Shown here: piece by piece, positions 13,060 to 26,035 of the stretch | Numbering within the stretch: the first letter of the stretch is position 1 | Layout: the number at the start of each line of letters is the position of its first letter | NCBI GenBank assembly: GCA_026929865.2 | Contig: CM049397.1 | Span: forward strand, 3,790,001-3,854,000 | Direction: 5' to 3' | From: Hyperoplus lanceolatus | Taxonomy: Eukaryota; Chordata; Actinopteri; Uranoscopiformes; Ammodytidae | Length of the DNA: 64,000 bases | Made by a program: the position numbers and the translations under genes | Notes under the pieces: generated by a model | What the model saw: the letters and a program-made list of their open reading frames with translations, nothing else | Told to the model about the DNA's origin: nothing | The model's database searches: none

Positions 13060-13992
13060 GTGCTGTTTATTTCCTGGGCTCTTGTTATGTCAGTGCCCTC
13101 TGCTGGACAAGTGTGGAATTCATTCCTTGATTATTTTGGCTGCCCCCTAGCGCCTGGAGTGAGCATTTTAGTTATTTCTTTAAAAATTCATAACTCCTCA
13201 CAGGAATGGGCTAGAGACTTACTTTTTTTACATACTCAGAAATCGATGCTCTACAAGTTGCGGGCCGGATGGGCCCGCAACTTGACCTCCCTCCCCAACA
13301 CATGCAGTTATGTGAACCCCCTTGGAGGCCTTGAGAAGCGGAAAGCAACAGAGGTTCCCTCGAGATTATTGGAAAAAACCTTTGGTGTTTTTATTGACAG
13401 CTCTTTTAAGCTGGAAAAGCAGCTAAGCGCAGTGGTTAGAGCTGGCTTTTTTCATCTTAGGCTTCTTGGGAAGGTGAAGCGTTACTTGCCCTCTGACCAA
13501 TTCCAGACAGTAGTCCTTGCTCTTGTAATTAGTCGCTTGGACTACTGTAATTCACTTTATTTTGGTTTGAGCCAGTCCTCAATTCAGCGCCTCCAGATGG
13601 TTCAGAGTGCAGCTGCACGCTTGCTCTCAGGAGCATCACAATATGATCACATCACTCCTGTCCTGGCATCTCTTCATTGGCTGCCTGTTGTTTTTAGAAT
13701 AGATTTTAAAATCCTTTTGTTTGTTTTTAAATGTCTAAATGGTCTAGCGCCACCTTATCTGTCAGAGATGATCTCTCTGCACAGTCCTGTCAGAGCACTG
13801 AGGTCCTCTGACCAATGTATTCTAGACTGTCCCAGGTCTAAGCTGAAGAGCAGGGGAGACAGAGCCTTCGCTGTAGCTGGACCCAAGTTGTGGAATTCTC
13901 TTCCTTTATACATCAGATCTGCCACTTCTTTGGAAAATTTTAAATGTCTGCTGAAGACACATTTTTTTGCACTGGCCTTCGGAACCAGCTGA
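13060..13992 (+). pseudogene. L2 LINE reverse transcriptase C-terminal fragment
   Basis: The open frame is 310 codons, but only the part from about residue 80 on resembles the family. It holds RLDYCNSLYFGL, RLQMVQSAAARLL, HITPVLASLHWLPV, FKCLNGLAPPYLSE and GPKLWNSLPLYIRS in that order. These are the thumb and C-terminal motifs that follow the reverse transcriptase palm in L2 ORF2. The catalytic YxDD motif and the endonuclease domain are absent, so this is a 5'-truncated dead copy. The first ~80 codons (13060-13300) are probably flanking DNA that happens to be open. The frame is intact to its stop, suggesting a fairly recent insertion. Confidence 0.85.
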
Positions 13993-14142
13993 GCTGAGTA
14001 TTTTCTTATGTGTTTTTCTTTTGGTTTCTTATTTGTAATAAATGTGGATTATTTTATTATAATTTAACCTGTACAGCACTTTGGGGCAGTGCCCGCTGTT
14101 TGTAAATGTGCTTTATAAATAAATTTGACTTGACTTGACTTG
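13300..14142 (+). mobile_element. 5'-truncated L2-type LINE
   Basis: This is the 3' end of a non-LTR retrotransposon. The coding part is given separately. After the stop there is a short 3' UTR with CTGTACAGCACTTTGGGGCA and a tail of TTGACTTGACTTGACTTG repeats ending at 14142. That structure is characteristic of fish L2 elements, which end in short tandem repeats rather than poly-A. No TSD was searched successfully. Confidence 0.85.
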
Positions 14143-16407
<2,265 letters not shown>

Positions 16408-16522
16408 CGCACAAATAAGTGTCAGTAGAAAAGATGTAAGATATTTTCACACCTGATTCAAAGACCCCATCCTTCCCCAATAGAATATTCACTGTAGGAT
16501 TGGCTGTCTTGTAACCCCGATC

Positions 16523-16900
16523 TTGCATAGAATGTTCTCCCACTCAACCGAAGCGAACAGACTCCCACCAACACTGTATAACGCAAACATTTCTCTCTTG
16601 TTAAAACAAGACGGGGATGAAACTAACCTGTCCTCATATCGACCAATTTCTATGCTTAACTTGGATTTCAAAATTTTCACAAAAATTCTGGCAAATAGAC
16701 TAAACAAATTTATAGAATCCATTATTCACACAGATTTACCGGGTTTATCCCCAATAGGTTTTACTTTTTAATGTTAGGATAGTCCTAAATATTATGTATA
16801 ACAAATTTGACAGCTCTTCCAAACAAGCTGTTTTGTGTCTGGACGCGGAAAAGGCTTTCAACCAGGTTGAGTGGGGGTACTTGTCTAAAATAATGTTGTT
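16523..16900 (+). pseudogene. L1-type LINE reverse transcriptase fragment
   Basis: The frame reads ANISLLLKQDGDETNLSSYR then PISMLNLDFKIFTKILANRL and, after a frame break, CLDAEKAFNQVEW. These are the L1/Tx1 reverse transcriptase motifs: I-x-L-I-x-K, Y-R-P-I-S-x-L-N, K-x-x-x-K-x-L-A-x-R-L, and the palm motif D-A-E-K-A-F-D-x-V-x-W carrying the first catalytic Asp. After 16900 the similarity stops abruptly; the rest of the palm is missing. The post-RT part of an ORF2 in the same orientation resumes at 19480, so these are probably pieces of one element split by deletion and insertions. Confidence 0.8.
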
Positions 16901-17836
16901 GTCTAGATCTCCTGCAGTTCTGATGAATGTTAATGCCCAGTTCTGTGTGAACTCCTGGTGTGTTTGATGGAGATGGGATGTTATGGTGGGAGTTTTTTCT
17001 TTAAGGCATGCTGCATTTGACTTGAAATGTTTGTAATTTGTGTACGGTCTATCCCCTGCCTCCTTCTCCTTTCGAGTGTTACAGAAAAGAGATTGAGTGG
17101 TCGAAGCCACGCAGAGACAGATGATCAATCTACAAGCTATTCCCCTAGATTTAATTATTTTTTCAAAAAGGCAAATTGAATGTCATCTACATTCATGTGG
17201 ATTTTGATTGGTTTTCCTGGTATAGTAAAGGCCCGGCGCTTGCTAGAAAATGTAATGCTGAGATGATGTCTCCGCTGTGTTCTCATCTTATTCCCTTTTC
17301 TGCTCTGTGTTATTGCTGTGCATGCCTTTAAAATGTTATAACTGATGATCATTATTGTCAGTCAATAATGGGACCCTGAGGTAAAAACAAATAATTGTGC
17401 CTGTCGCACTGACTTACTGTAAGATTAAATCTGTGAGGATTAATGTGTCTAAACCCATTACTCTTGATTTGCCAGGGTGATTTAATAAATTAACATGTAA
17501 AACGTCTTTGAAAAATTAAAAAAATATGAATCCAGGGTGGATGCAGTCTGGGTGGAATATAAATATAATGCCTAAAACATAATAGCATGGTTTAACGATA
17601 ACGCAATTCAACAGATCAGCGTTTTATCAGGTGAAATCTTGTATTGTGTCTGTCTGGGGGAGGGAGGTGGAGGGCTGCAAAAGTTACTTGCAGTCAACTG
17701 TCACTGATTCATGAAATAAAGAGAAAAAAACTGTTTGGTTTGAGCCTGTTATTTTATTGTTCAAATGACGGCGCGTACCAACTGAATAGCAGCACAAACG
17801 CAAACAGTTCAATTTACCAAAAAGTGTGATAATTTG
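16901..17836. other. unannotated segment between L1 pieces
   Basis: No recognised coding or paired repeat ends. It separates the reverse transcriptase fragment from a chain of DNA transposons and so is likely inserted or rearranged sequence. Confidence 0.35.
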
Positions 17837-18210
17837 TAGCCTGGAAATCCAGACCCATATCTAGAACGATAGAGGGTCTGGCCACGATCAATAGACCTTC
17901 CCAACTCAAGGGGCGGCACCTACGCGTGCATTTCAAATACCACTGCACGCAATTGGATAGCATTACAACCAATCAGAGCAATGAACAAGGTGATGTTTAA
18001 GCCTCGTTCATTTAGCGAACAGCGGGTTAAATTAAACTTTGGTCGGTTGGCAAAAAACAGAACATTCCTCTTACTTGCTAATGAAAGATTTGAGTGCCGT
18101 CTTCCAAATCATTAAGTGTCGAGGCAAACAACATATCCGAAGCCATCTTTGTTAGCCCCAGAGCACCATACATAGGGCTCTGGCTCGCCCATATCAGAAA
18201 GGACGATTTG
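17837..18210. mobile_element. TAGCCTGG-family MITE, 3'-truncated
   Basis: It starts TAGCCTGGAAATCCAGACCC and aligns along its length with the complete copy at 19878-20439, sharing AACGATAGAGGGTCTGG, CACTTGCTGATGAAAGATT-like sequence and the GGGCTCTGG...GCCCATAT region. An internal segment is deleted, and similarity ends after GCCCATATCAGA, so the right inverted repeat is missing. Confidence 0.75.
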
Positions 18211-18229
18211 ATTGGTATCTCAGGATTTG

Positions 18230-19465
18230 TTGACATATTTAAGGCGAGACACCCCAGGTGAATAGGGGATTTTTTTTTAATTTATAGATATGATCATGAA
18301 ACTTTGCCAGTTGAGTAGGGGAGAACGGGGTAATTTGTCACATGGGTTGGATGTCACATTCGTTATAACTCGCCACCAGAGCGCGCTAGCTCTGAAATGT
18401 TGATATAAAAAAGGTCCAGAATTGGGATCAGAGGTCACATACATAAACTTCCTTGGAGTTAGACTGCTGCATTTCAGGTGAGAGGATGTTTTGTGTTTTT
18501 CATGTCAAATTCAAAATATTTTGCTTCTCAGTATTTTTCTTCTAGGCTTTTACACAATGGGTTTATAACAAAACACTTGTTACCCTCAGAAAGTGTGAAG
18601 GGTAAACTATAGTTTAGATTGTGGTTAGCAAGCTAATTAGTTGTCAGATGGTTGTTGGCCTTGATGCTAGCAAGAAATTCAAGTTGGGGTTGGTCGTCAA
18701 ATTTTTTGGGGGTTGGTTGTCACATGTTATCTCAAGGCTGCAGCCAGAAAAGGAACCCAATAACGAAAGAAATTGTCAAGCTGTATCCTCACTGACACCC
18801 CACAGAAGGAAAGAATAGAGCAGGAAAAGGCAGCTAGCAAGCAAAAGAAAAAAGGGCAACAAAATCAAAACAACCCAGTGCATCCCAAACTACACCAGCT
18901 GCCAAGGCTACAGAACGTTATGTAGGCCTATTTGTCAACTTGACAATGCAATTAAACATTCAAATTTGGTTCTGCCTCCTTGCCTTCTTTTTAAGATTTT
19001 TCCCATTAAGATAACATTGTGACAAACAACCCCATAGTGTGTGACAACCGACCCCTTGATGGGGTTGGTTGTCACAATGTGTCAGAGTGTCTTTGATGGT
19101 AAATTACTTCTTCATTACAATAAGTTGGAAAAAAAGAGAGACACACATTTCTAGCCAACACCTTAAGCTTCAATTTAATGTAGGAATGGCTATTGACAGA
19201 TGTTTTGGTGATGAGCAATTCCCACTAGAGTAAAAAGTGTGCCTACTTACCCCGTTCTCCCCTACTGACATTAAGACAATTATGTTTTATGTATTACACT
19301 TAATTGACCTACTTTAATGTTTTATTAAATATGGAAATGTGGTAATAATTAACCAATTATGTGTAAATGTGCGTCTTTTTTCAAGAACAAAATTAAGATG
19401 TTGGATAAAGCCAGAGTTAAAATATTTATTTCATTTTAACAACAAAGTAGTTTCCAAAGTTTTTA
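18230..19465. repeat. dispersed repeat related to 47.58-48.15 kb
   Basis: Two flanks match the sequence near 47.6 kb: ATCATGAAACTTTG at 18291 and GATGTTGGATAAAGCCAGAG at 19397. Between them sits a separate element (18315-19265). Outer borders are not defined, so the class is left open. Confidence 0.5.
18315..19265. mobile_element. DNA transposon with GTAGGGGAGAACGGGGTAA ends
   Basis: Left end GTAGGGGAGAACGGGGTAA and right end TTACCCCGTTCTCCCCTAC are perfect 19-bp inverted repeats. TGA flanks both sides (18312-18314, 19266-19268). The interrupted host repeat confirms the insertion, because its related copy near 47.6 kb reads across this point. The inside carries several copies of GGTTGGTTGTCAC-like and TGTCACA-like words. 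No transposase was recognised. TSD of 3 bp would suit Harbinger or CACTA, but the end sequence does not start CACTA. Confidence 0.7.
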
Positions 19466-19479
19466 CACAACAGATTTTA

Positions 19480-21100
19480 GTTTAGATTGGTTCCCTCTGG
19501 TATGACGTATCTTGGTATTAAACCTATGTCCAACATTAAAAAAATTATGCAAGTTAACCTTCAGCCTATTATACAAAACATTGAGTCCCTATTACTTAAT
19601 TGGAGCAAGCTAAATGTATCACTTTTAGGCAGGATTAACTTAATAAAAATTATCATAATGCCAAAGGTCAACTGTGTCGAATCATTTATATGGCAAGGTA
19701 AAAAACCTCTATTTAATCGTACCAAGTTATACTCTGCTAAGCATAGTGGGGGACTATCCCTTCCTAGATTAGATTGGTATCAAAGTTCATTCTCACTTGC
19801 CCAAACGTCAAAATATAACCTGCCCCATCACAGAGTCCATGCCTGGGTACAAATTACAAGGGAAAGCTGGAAAATGGTAGCCTGGAAATCCAGACCCTGA
19901 TATCTTGAACGATAGAGGGTCTGGACACGATCAATAGTAATTTCTCCTCCTCGTGCATTTCAAATGCCACTGCACACAGTTGGATAGCACTACAACAAAT
20001 CAGAGCGATGCACAAGGTGACGTAAGCCCCTTTCGTTTAGCGAACAGCTGTTAAACTGTTAAATTAAACGTTTGCTGTTGTCGGTCGGCAAAACAGAACA
20101 TTCCACTTACTTGCTGATGAAAGATTTGAGTGCCGTCTTTCAAATCGTTAAGGGTGGAGGCCAAAGCAGTCTCAAACTCACACAACATATCCGCAGCCAT
20201 CTTTGATGTTTACTATCACGGCTTCGACGTCGCATGCACGTCACTGTCGTCATCCAGTTACGTCCTCCCCAGAGTACCATATAAGGGGCTCTGGCGCGCC
20301 CATATTAGATAGAACCAATTGAAACCATAGCCAGATTTCTGGTTTTCTTGATAAAGCTTCAACGGAGCGTGTCCAGACCAACACGCGCAGCAAATTTAAT
20401 TTGCCAGCACCTAGTGGCAGGTCTGGGAATACCAGGCTAGGAAAATGGTACATTGTCATGTTAATACTAACCCATCACTTACACTTGAAGCTTCAATATG
20501 GTTCAATTCAAAGAATTGAATAGCCAAAAAGCCATTTTGCTGGTACCAGTGGGCCAAAGTGGGAATTTTACACTTGGGGGACAAGGGCCATATGGTAACA
20601 TTTGAACATTTGAAACAACATTACAATCTGACAAATACTGACTTCTGGAAATGTCTCCAGTTACATCACTGTCTCCTGTCAATCATGAGCTCTGGACCTG
20701 ACCCTAACGTGCCTCACTATTTTACAATTACATTAGAGATTCCAATGCGCCAAAATTAAATAGTCTTAAATTAGTTTGGGAGAAAGATATAAGAGAAAAT
20801 ATAGAACAACAACAGTGGAAGGAAGCCATATCTAGCTGGCACACAACTGCTCGAGAAATCAAAACACAATACGCAAATTATAAAATCCTCCATCGAGCCT
20901 ACTGGACCCCAAGCAAAATGGCCAGACTCAAGTTAAGAAACGATGATAAATGTTGGCGTTGCCAAAATGAAACTGGAACAATGGTGCATATGTTGTATGA
21001 GTGTGTTATGGTAAGGGACCTGTGGAGTAAAATAGTATACCTTTTAAATGTTTTGTTTAATGTCACCCTAACTAAAAGCCCAGCATTCTGTCTTCTGTGA
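19480..21100 (+). pseudogene. L1-type LINE ORF2, post-RT C-terminal region
   Basis: Pieces in order on plus: SGMTYLGIKPMSN, LLNWSKLNVSLLGRINLIKI, FIWQGKKPLFNRTKLY, GGLSLPRLDWY (19490-19800), then after a MITE insertion the frame resumes with TFEHLKQHYNLTNTDFWK (about 20600), and finally KCWRCQNETGTMVHMLYEC (20950-21010). This is the usual order behind an L1/Tx1 reverse transcriptase: YLG, W.K..LS..GR...IK, F.W.GK.P, GGL..P, and the terminal Cys-rich motif C-x2-C-x7-H-x4-C. Several frame breaks are present. It most likely belongs with the RT fragment at 16.5 kb. The 3' end is an ATT-rich tail near 21480-21530. Confidence 0.8.
19878..20439. mobile_element. complete TAGCCTGG-family MITE inside L1
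   Basis: The ends are TAGCCTGGAAATCCAGACC and GGTCTGGGAATACCAGGCTA. The 9-bp sequence GGAAAATGG stands directly outside both ends (19869-19877, 20440-20448), a perfect TSD. Removing the 562-bp element rejoins the L1 frame region. A 9-bp TSD is typical of Mutator-like elements, though 8-9 bp is also seen in other groups. No coding capacity. Confidence 0.88.
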
Positions 21101-21480
21101 ATAATACCAAGTGATCAACAGTTGCACGGGAAAAAAAATCATGGTGCCGACTGGCCATTTTAACAGGAAGTAGAATTATCCTGAGGAATTGGAAATCAGT
21201 CACCCCTTCATCCTTCGGTGACTGGATTGAACTAATGACAGACATGGCAAGCTGTGAAAGGGTCACATTCAGACTCACTGGACAATATAATTCCTAACCA
21301 CATGGACCCCATTCCTGGACTACTTTAACAATAGACAGTGACCAAGCATATTCCACAGAAAAGAAGAGAGAAGGAGAAAAAAAGGAATAAATATGGAACG
21401 GATAAAACCCGGTCATAACTTAAGTGTACATTACTTGCATTACTTACGTAATTTTTCTTTTACTTATTTTCTTTTTTATT

Positions 21481-21523
21481 TAATTATTATTATTATTATT
21501 ATTATTAATTATATTATATTATA

Positions 21524-21580
<57 letters not shown>

Positions 21581-21640
21581 TTTTTTTTTGTATATTGCTA
21601 ATTGTGTTCATTGTTTTTTTTAACAATATATGTATTGGCT
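21481..21640. repeat. (ATT)n, (AT)n and T38 low-complexity junction
   Basis: ATT repeats, then TA repeats, then an uninterrupted T-run of about 38. It marks where the 3' tails of two convergent L1-type elements meet: the ATT repeats would end the plus-strand element and the T-run (poly-A on minus) the minus-strand one. Confidence 0.8.
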
Positions 21641-22984
21641 TTTCTTATTTTCAACAAAAACAATACAAAGAAGCACCACAAATATACAAACAATACTTAC
21701 AAACAAACAAAAACAAATAAACAAATACAAAGTACAGCTCAAATCAACAGAGATTGAATTAAGGCCACAGGAAACAGTTCACATTTCAGGCCGATCAAAA
21801 GTCACCGTTCACAAGTTCAGGTTTAGGAGACTCCTTGCGCAATAATCAATGAATGGTCCGGTCCAGGATAGTTCAAATAGGGCTGCCAGATTTTGTAGAA
21901 CTGGTCCACTTTGTGATGTATAATATTTGTGAGATATTCTAAAGGAATCAACTCCAGTAAAATCTTCCACCAGCCATTAACAGAGGGGCTCTTATCATGA
22001 ATCCACTGTAACAAGATATTTTTTCTAGCAGCGAAAGTTAGAATGTTGTATAATCTTTTGCCAGATTTAGAAGGTATAATTCTACTTGGTAGACCTAATA
22101 ACAAACACATTGGATCCATTTCTAATTTCATACCAAATCTTTTTTTAATTTCACTTAAAATGTCAGACCAATATTTCCGTAATTTATGACATGACCATAG
22201 ACAATGAGTTAGGGTAGCTATTTCTATTTTACATTTAAGACAGAGGAGAAAGTGTTGGGTTGAAAGAATGCCTGCGATTAGGAGATATATGAATCCTATG
22301 TATTATTTTTAACTGGATTGCTTTTGCCCGAGTACAGATGGAAATCTTTTTAGCATAACTCCAAATATCCTCCCATGTCTCGTCATCAATATTAACTGAT
22401 AATTCCTTCTCCCACATACCCTTGATCCTCTGTGGGTCAGTAGTAGAGGTACCAGCTATTACACCATAAAGCAGACTAACAGACACCTTTCCTGGAGGTT
22501 GAAACAGCACTTTTTCAACAGCAGAAATCTCAGGGTGTTCAATAAGGGTTGTACTCTTAGTAATGTAATGCCTTATTTGTAAGAAACGGAAAAAATCTTG
22601 TTTTGGAAGTTGGTATTTCTTTATCAATTGTTCAAATGACATTAAACCGTTATCTGAAAACAAGTCTCTAAGTTTGGTTATGCCTTTGTCATGCCATTGC
22701 CGGAAGAATGAGTCCATCAGTCCCGGTGAAAAATCGAGATTATTATTTATTGGAGTAAACATGTAAGTCAATTTGAGCCTCCCTTCTAGACGACGGGTTG
22801 ATCGCCAAGCCTTCAGAGCATTTATTGTTATTGGATTGGTACAGTTATCTCTTATGTTCTTAAAATTCTTAAAGAATAACAAATCTTGTAATTTACATTT
22901 TGACAAAGATGATTCAATGTCTAGCCAAATAGGTGTGTATGCATGTAGGTATGTGTAGATATACTGTATACTGAGTGTATGCAA
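21600..22984 (-). pseudogene. L1-type LINE ORF2 C-terminal region, minus strand
   Basis: Read on minus, the first segment (22984-22235) holds NPITINALKAWRSTRRLEGR, FRQWHDKGITKLRDLF, GLMSFEQLIKKYQLPKQDFF, FLQIRHYI and IHRIHISPNRRHS. The second (22131-21823) holds RLYNILTFAARKNILLQWI and WWKILLELIPLEYL. This is the region between the reverse transcriptase and the end of ORF2 in Tx1/L1 fish elements. A frameshift separates the two parts around 22235-22131, where the Cys motif (CLKCK-like, H) is still readable. 5'-truncated at about 22984; poly-A lies at 21540-21600 on minus. It is a different, better preserved copy than the plus-strand one. Confidence 0.82.
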
Positions 22985-23030
22985 CGATTCCCCCTTTGGG
23001 TGTTATAAATTGCCCTGTGACAATAAAAAA

Positions 23031-23075
<45 letters not shown>

Positions 23076-24166
23076 AATCATGAATGAGAGAAATATAAAT
23101 GAATGCTTAAACTATTTTGTTCAGAATCAGAGCTGGTGATATAAATGAATGTGTTTTTTTTTTTTTAAAGAGTTACCCGAATGCTTATGTCTATTTAATG
23201 TAACTTCAGATGATTGTTGTGGCAAACTGGACCGTCATACTATGCAGTTAAGGAGAAGAACTCGTGTTCTCAGCCAGATGAAGAAGACAAATGTGCTTTA
23301 AATGTCGTTGAGAAAGTAATAGCTATATTTTGGTGCTGGCCACCAACTGCTTTTAAGCAGCGAAAGATCAGTCACTTAGGAACGAACCTTTCATGTAAAG
23401 CTGTGAAAAATCCTATAGATCATATAATGATTGATCAACATCTTGAGGTGTTGCAACAACAAATCCTTCTCAAGGTTCTCAAGTGTTTTCTATATACTCC
23501 TAAAGGGCGATTTGACTCCCGTACTGGCAGAATGCTCCAAATGAAAACTGGTAGGCCTTTTCATTCACTGAATCTCTTGTGAGTAATCTAGCCTATAATC
23601 TATGAATTTGTACAGCTGTAATGTAAACTTGATTTGAACACCAGCTACTGTTTCAATGTCAGAACCATGTTTAGCTGCACATTGTATCTTGAGAATTTTA
23701 AGTAGGCTACTGTAATAATACATTTAATCATGGATATGTTTTCCGGCTGTAATGGTGTCGGTGGATGTTCAGAATGAAGACAATGTAGAGAAGCAAGTGT
23801 TTCATTTGATATTGTGAGTTATTGGCTGTGCAGCCTTATTGAGTCTTAAATTAAACTGCACTAGTTCTAACATGAAATGAAATGTTGATTGCCTAGTCAC
23901 TCTGTATGTTTGCAATAACACTTAACAGGCATTGTGATATGATGGTTTTGTCATTAAAACTGCACTAGTTCTAACATGAAATGGCTGTTGATTGCCTAGT
24001 CACTCTGTATGTTTGCAATAACACTTAACAGGCATTGTGATATGATGGTTTTGTCATTTGTAATGGATAGATAGATGTATGTCAAAAAGGCATTTATTTT
24101 CCTTTTGCAGTAGATGATTGTTGTAGATTGCTGATTTTAAAGTATCTGCGTGAAAATAAGAAGTAC
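22985..24166. other. unassigned, with poly-A run and tandem duplication
   Basis: GTGACAATAAAAAAATATATT followed by a ~34-base A-run at 23038-23072 looks like the poly-A end of a plus-strand LINE whose body is not recognisable. A 122-codon open frame at 23214-23582 (plus) has no motif I recognise. A tandem duplication lies at 23852-24058. Confidence 0.45.
23852..24058. repeat. tandem duplication of a ~103-bp unit
   Basis: Two adjacent copies start at about 23852 and 23955, each running from AAACTGCACTAGTTCTAACA to GATGGTTTTGTCATT. They differ only by a few bases (GAAATGAAATG versus GAAATGGCTG), so the duplication is recent. Confidence 0.9.
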
Positions 24167-24174
24167 AGTCAAAC

Positions 24175-25377
24175 CAGTGTTAATTTCGTTGATTAAGACT
24201 GACGAAAAATATTAGTCAACAGACCTTTTTCACGGACGTAAACTAAATAAAAAGGCAGATATAATGACGAAGACTGAGACGAATATAACTGACACAACGA
24301 ATATGAACGATACGAAAATGTTAGGGCGGGACGAATGGAGAAGAAATCCAATCAGAACTACTCTTTTTTTGTGGGACAAGTTGGAAGAAATCCAATCAGG
24401 GCAAAGCAGTGAATGCAACCCTGTGTCGGTGAAAATCGACGAGAGACCTCGGCAGTGTGAGCGGGTGGAGTGAGCCGCTGTGCAGAAAAACTCTGCGGTT
24501 TGATGGACAAAATGATAGTCAGGGATATCCTGCCCGTTAACGTTGTCTAGGGGAACGGCTAAGTTCCGCGATCTGTTTGTAGTAGGCTGTGTCTTGAGCT
24601 CGAACACACAGAGCCATGTCCCCAAACTGACTGGACAACCATATAGGAAATGAGCTGTGAAACTGCCGCCTCCCTCCGTTAGTTTCTGTTTTCACCCTAG
24701 TAACTTACAATCAACAGTCTCCGACGCAAGGACAGCGTTCAATTAAAACCTCTCATTTTATTATCAAAAAGGCTTTGATGCAAAAGAAGTCCGAACACAC
24801 ACAGCGGCAGCAGTGTTGCTTAAAGGAAAGCGCTGTTGCTCACTTTTGTTAGCGCCTTTACTGCGTGCTGCTGCTGCCCAGGATCTCGGGGCCCATTTCA
24901 AGACCTAGTGTGGGGCCCCCCACTTATTTTTTTAATATTCTTTATTTTTTATAAATAATGCTTGTGCATGCTCCCCGCAAAAAGAAAAAAGATTGTGGAA
25001 TCTAGTTGGTTCATAGACAGATCATGAGATAATGGGCCCCCGGGCACAGGCTCTTAAAGCCCCCCTCCCCCATCCAGTCAGGTACACTGATTTTATGTGA
25101 GATTATTAGGATAGAATAGAATACATGTTTTGTATTACAACCATTAAATCTGTGTCTGTATTGCATATTCAAAACTTAATACCATTCAATGAAGAAAGAA
25201 ACACTTAGTCGACTAAGCCCGGTGTATATTTAGTCAACTAAATTATGCTTATATTTAGTTGACTAAGACTAGACTAGGACTAAAAGATTTTAGATGACTA
25301 GAATAGGACTAAGACTAAATGGTGTGATATTCAAAGGACTAAGACTAAATCAGAATATGCTGCCAAAATTAACACTG
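24175..25377. mobile_element. hAT-type MITE
   Basis: Begins CAGTGTTAATTTCGTTGATT and ends CCAAAATTAACACTG, inverted copies. AGTCAAAC stands outside both ends (24167-24174, 25378-25385), a perfect 8-bp TSD. The right third is made of AGACTAGACTAGGACTAA-like short repeats. No transposase found in its 1203 bp; a hAT origin follows from TSD length and the CAG start. Confidence 0.87.
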
Positions 25378-25385
25378 AGTCAAAC

Positions 25386-26035
25386 ATAGCACAGCACATA
25401 ATCAACGTGGAATGTGTTGTACCTTTTGTGTATAAATGAAAAGTGAGGAAGTCATTAAGAATGTTCAGGAATTTGAAGGGGTTAAAATTTGAAATCCTTT
25501 TGGTTTTTACATAAAAAAAAAGATTTTAGATTACAGGCTTTTTTCATTTAATAATTAAAAAATACTATGTACAGGTCTTAAAAATGCATTTTCGCCATGT
25601 TTTTAAGTATAAAATGCATCATAAATCAGAAAATGAACAACATATTAACAAATCCTTGTGTAGAAACCTTTAAAATAGTGCTAAGAGTGATTATGGAAAG
25701 TTTAGTTGATGTTAGTGCTATAGAAATTGAGATGATTTTTTTATTAATTGAAAAAAGCTCATTTTGGGAAAACGGCCGTTAAAGATAAAGTGTGAATTCA
25801 TATACATACTGATTAGTAATCACTGTTTATAGCAACAATAACTAATTTAATTACATCCCTCAATGCCCCATTACACTGCTTAACATATTTAAACTACAGT
25901 ATACATGTTTGCTGGATTATATAAAGAAAACACACACACACACACAGGGGTCACAAGACATTCAAGGAACTGACGGTTACACTGGGATTTCAAATGACTG
26001 TGGATGCCTATTGAGCTGTATCTTTTTGTCACATG
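25386..26035. other. unannotated AT-rich stretch
   Basis: Nothing recognised; a short CA repeat lies at 25930-25947. Confidence 0.4.

Noticed and set aside
21600..23072. Twin-priming inversion of one L1 insertion ending in the poly-A at 23038
   Set aside because: The minus-strand fragment has its own 3' UTR and poly-A at 21540-21600, so it is a separate element.
23214..23582. 122-codon plus-strand open frame
   Set aside because: No recognisable domain and no start or splice context; left as unassigned.
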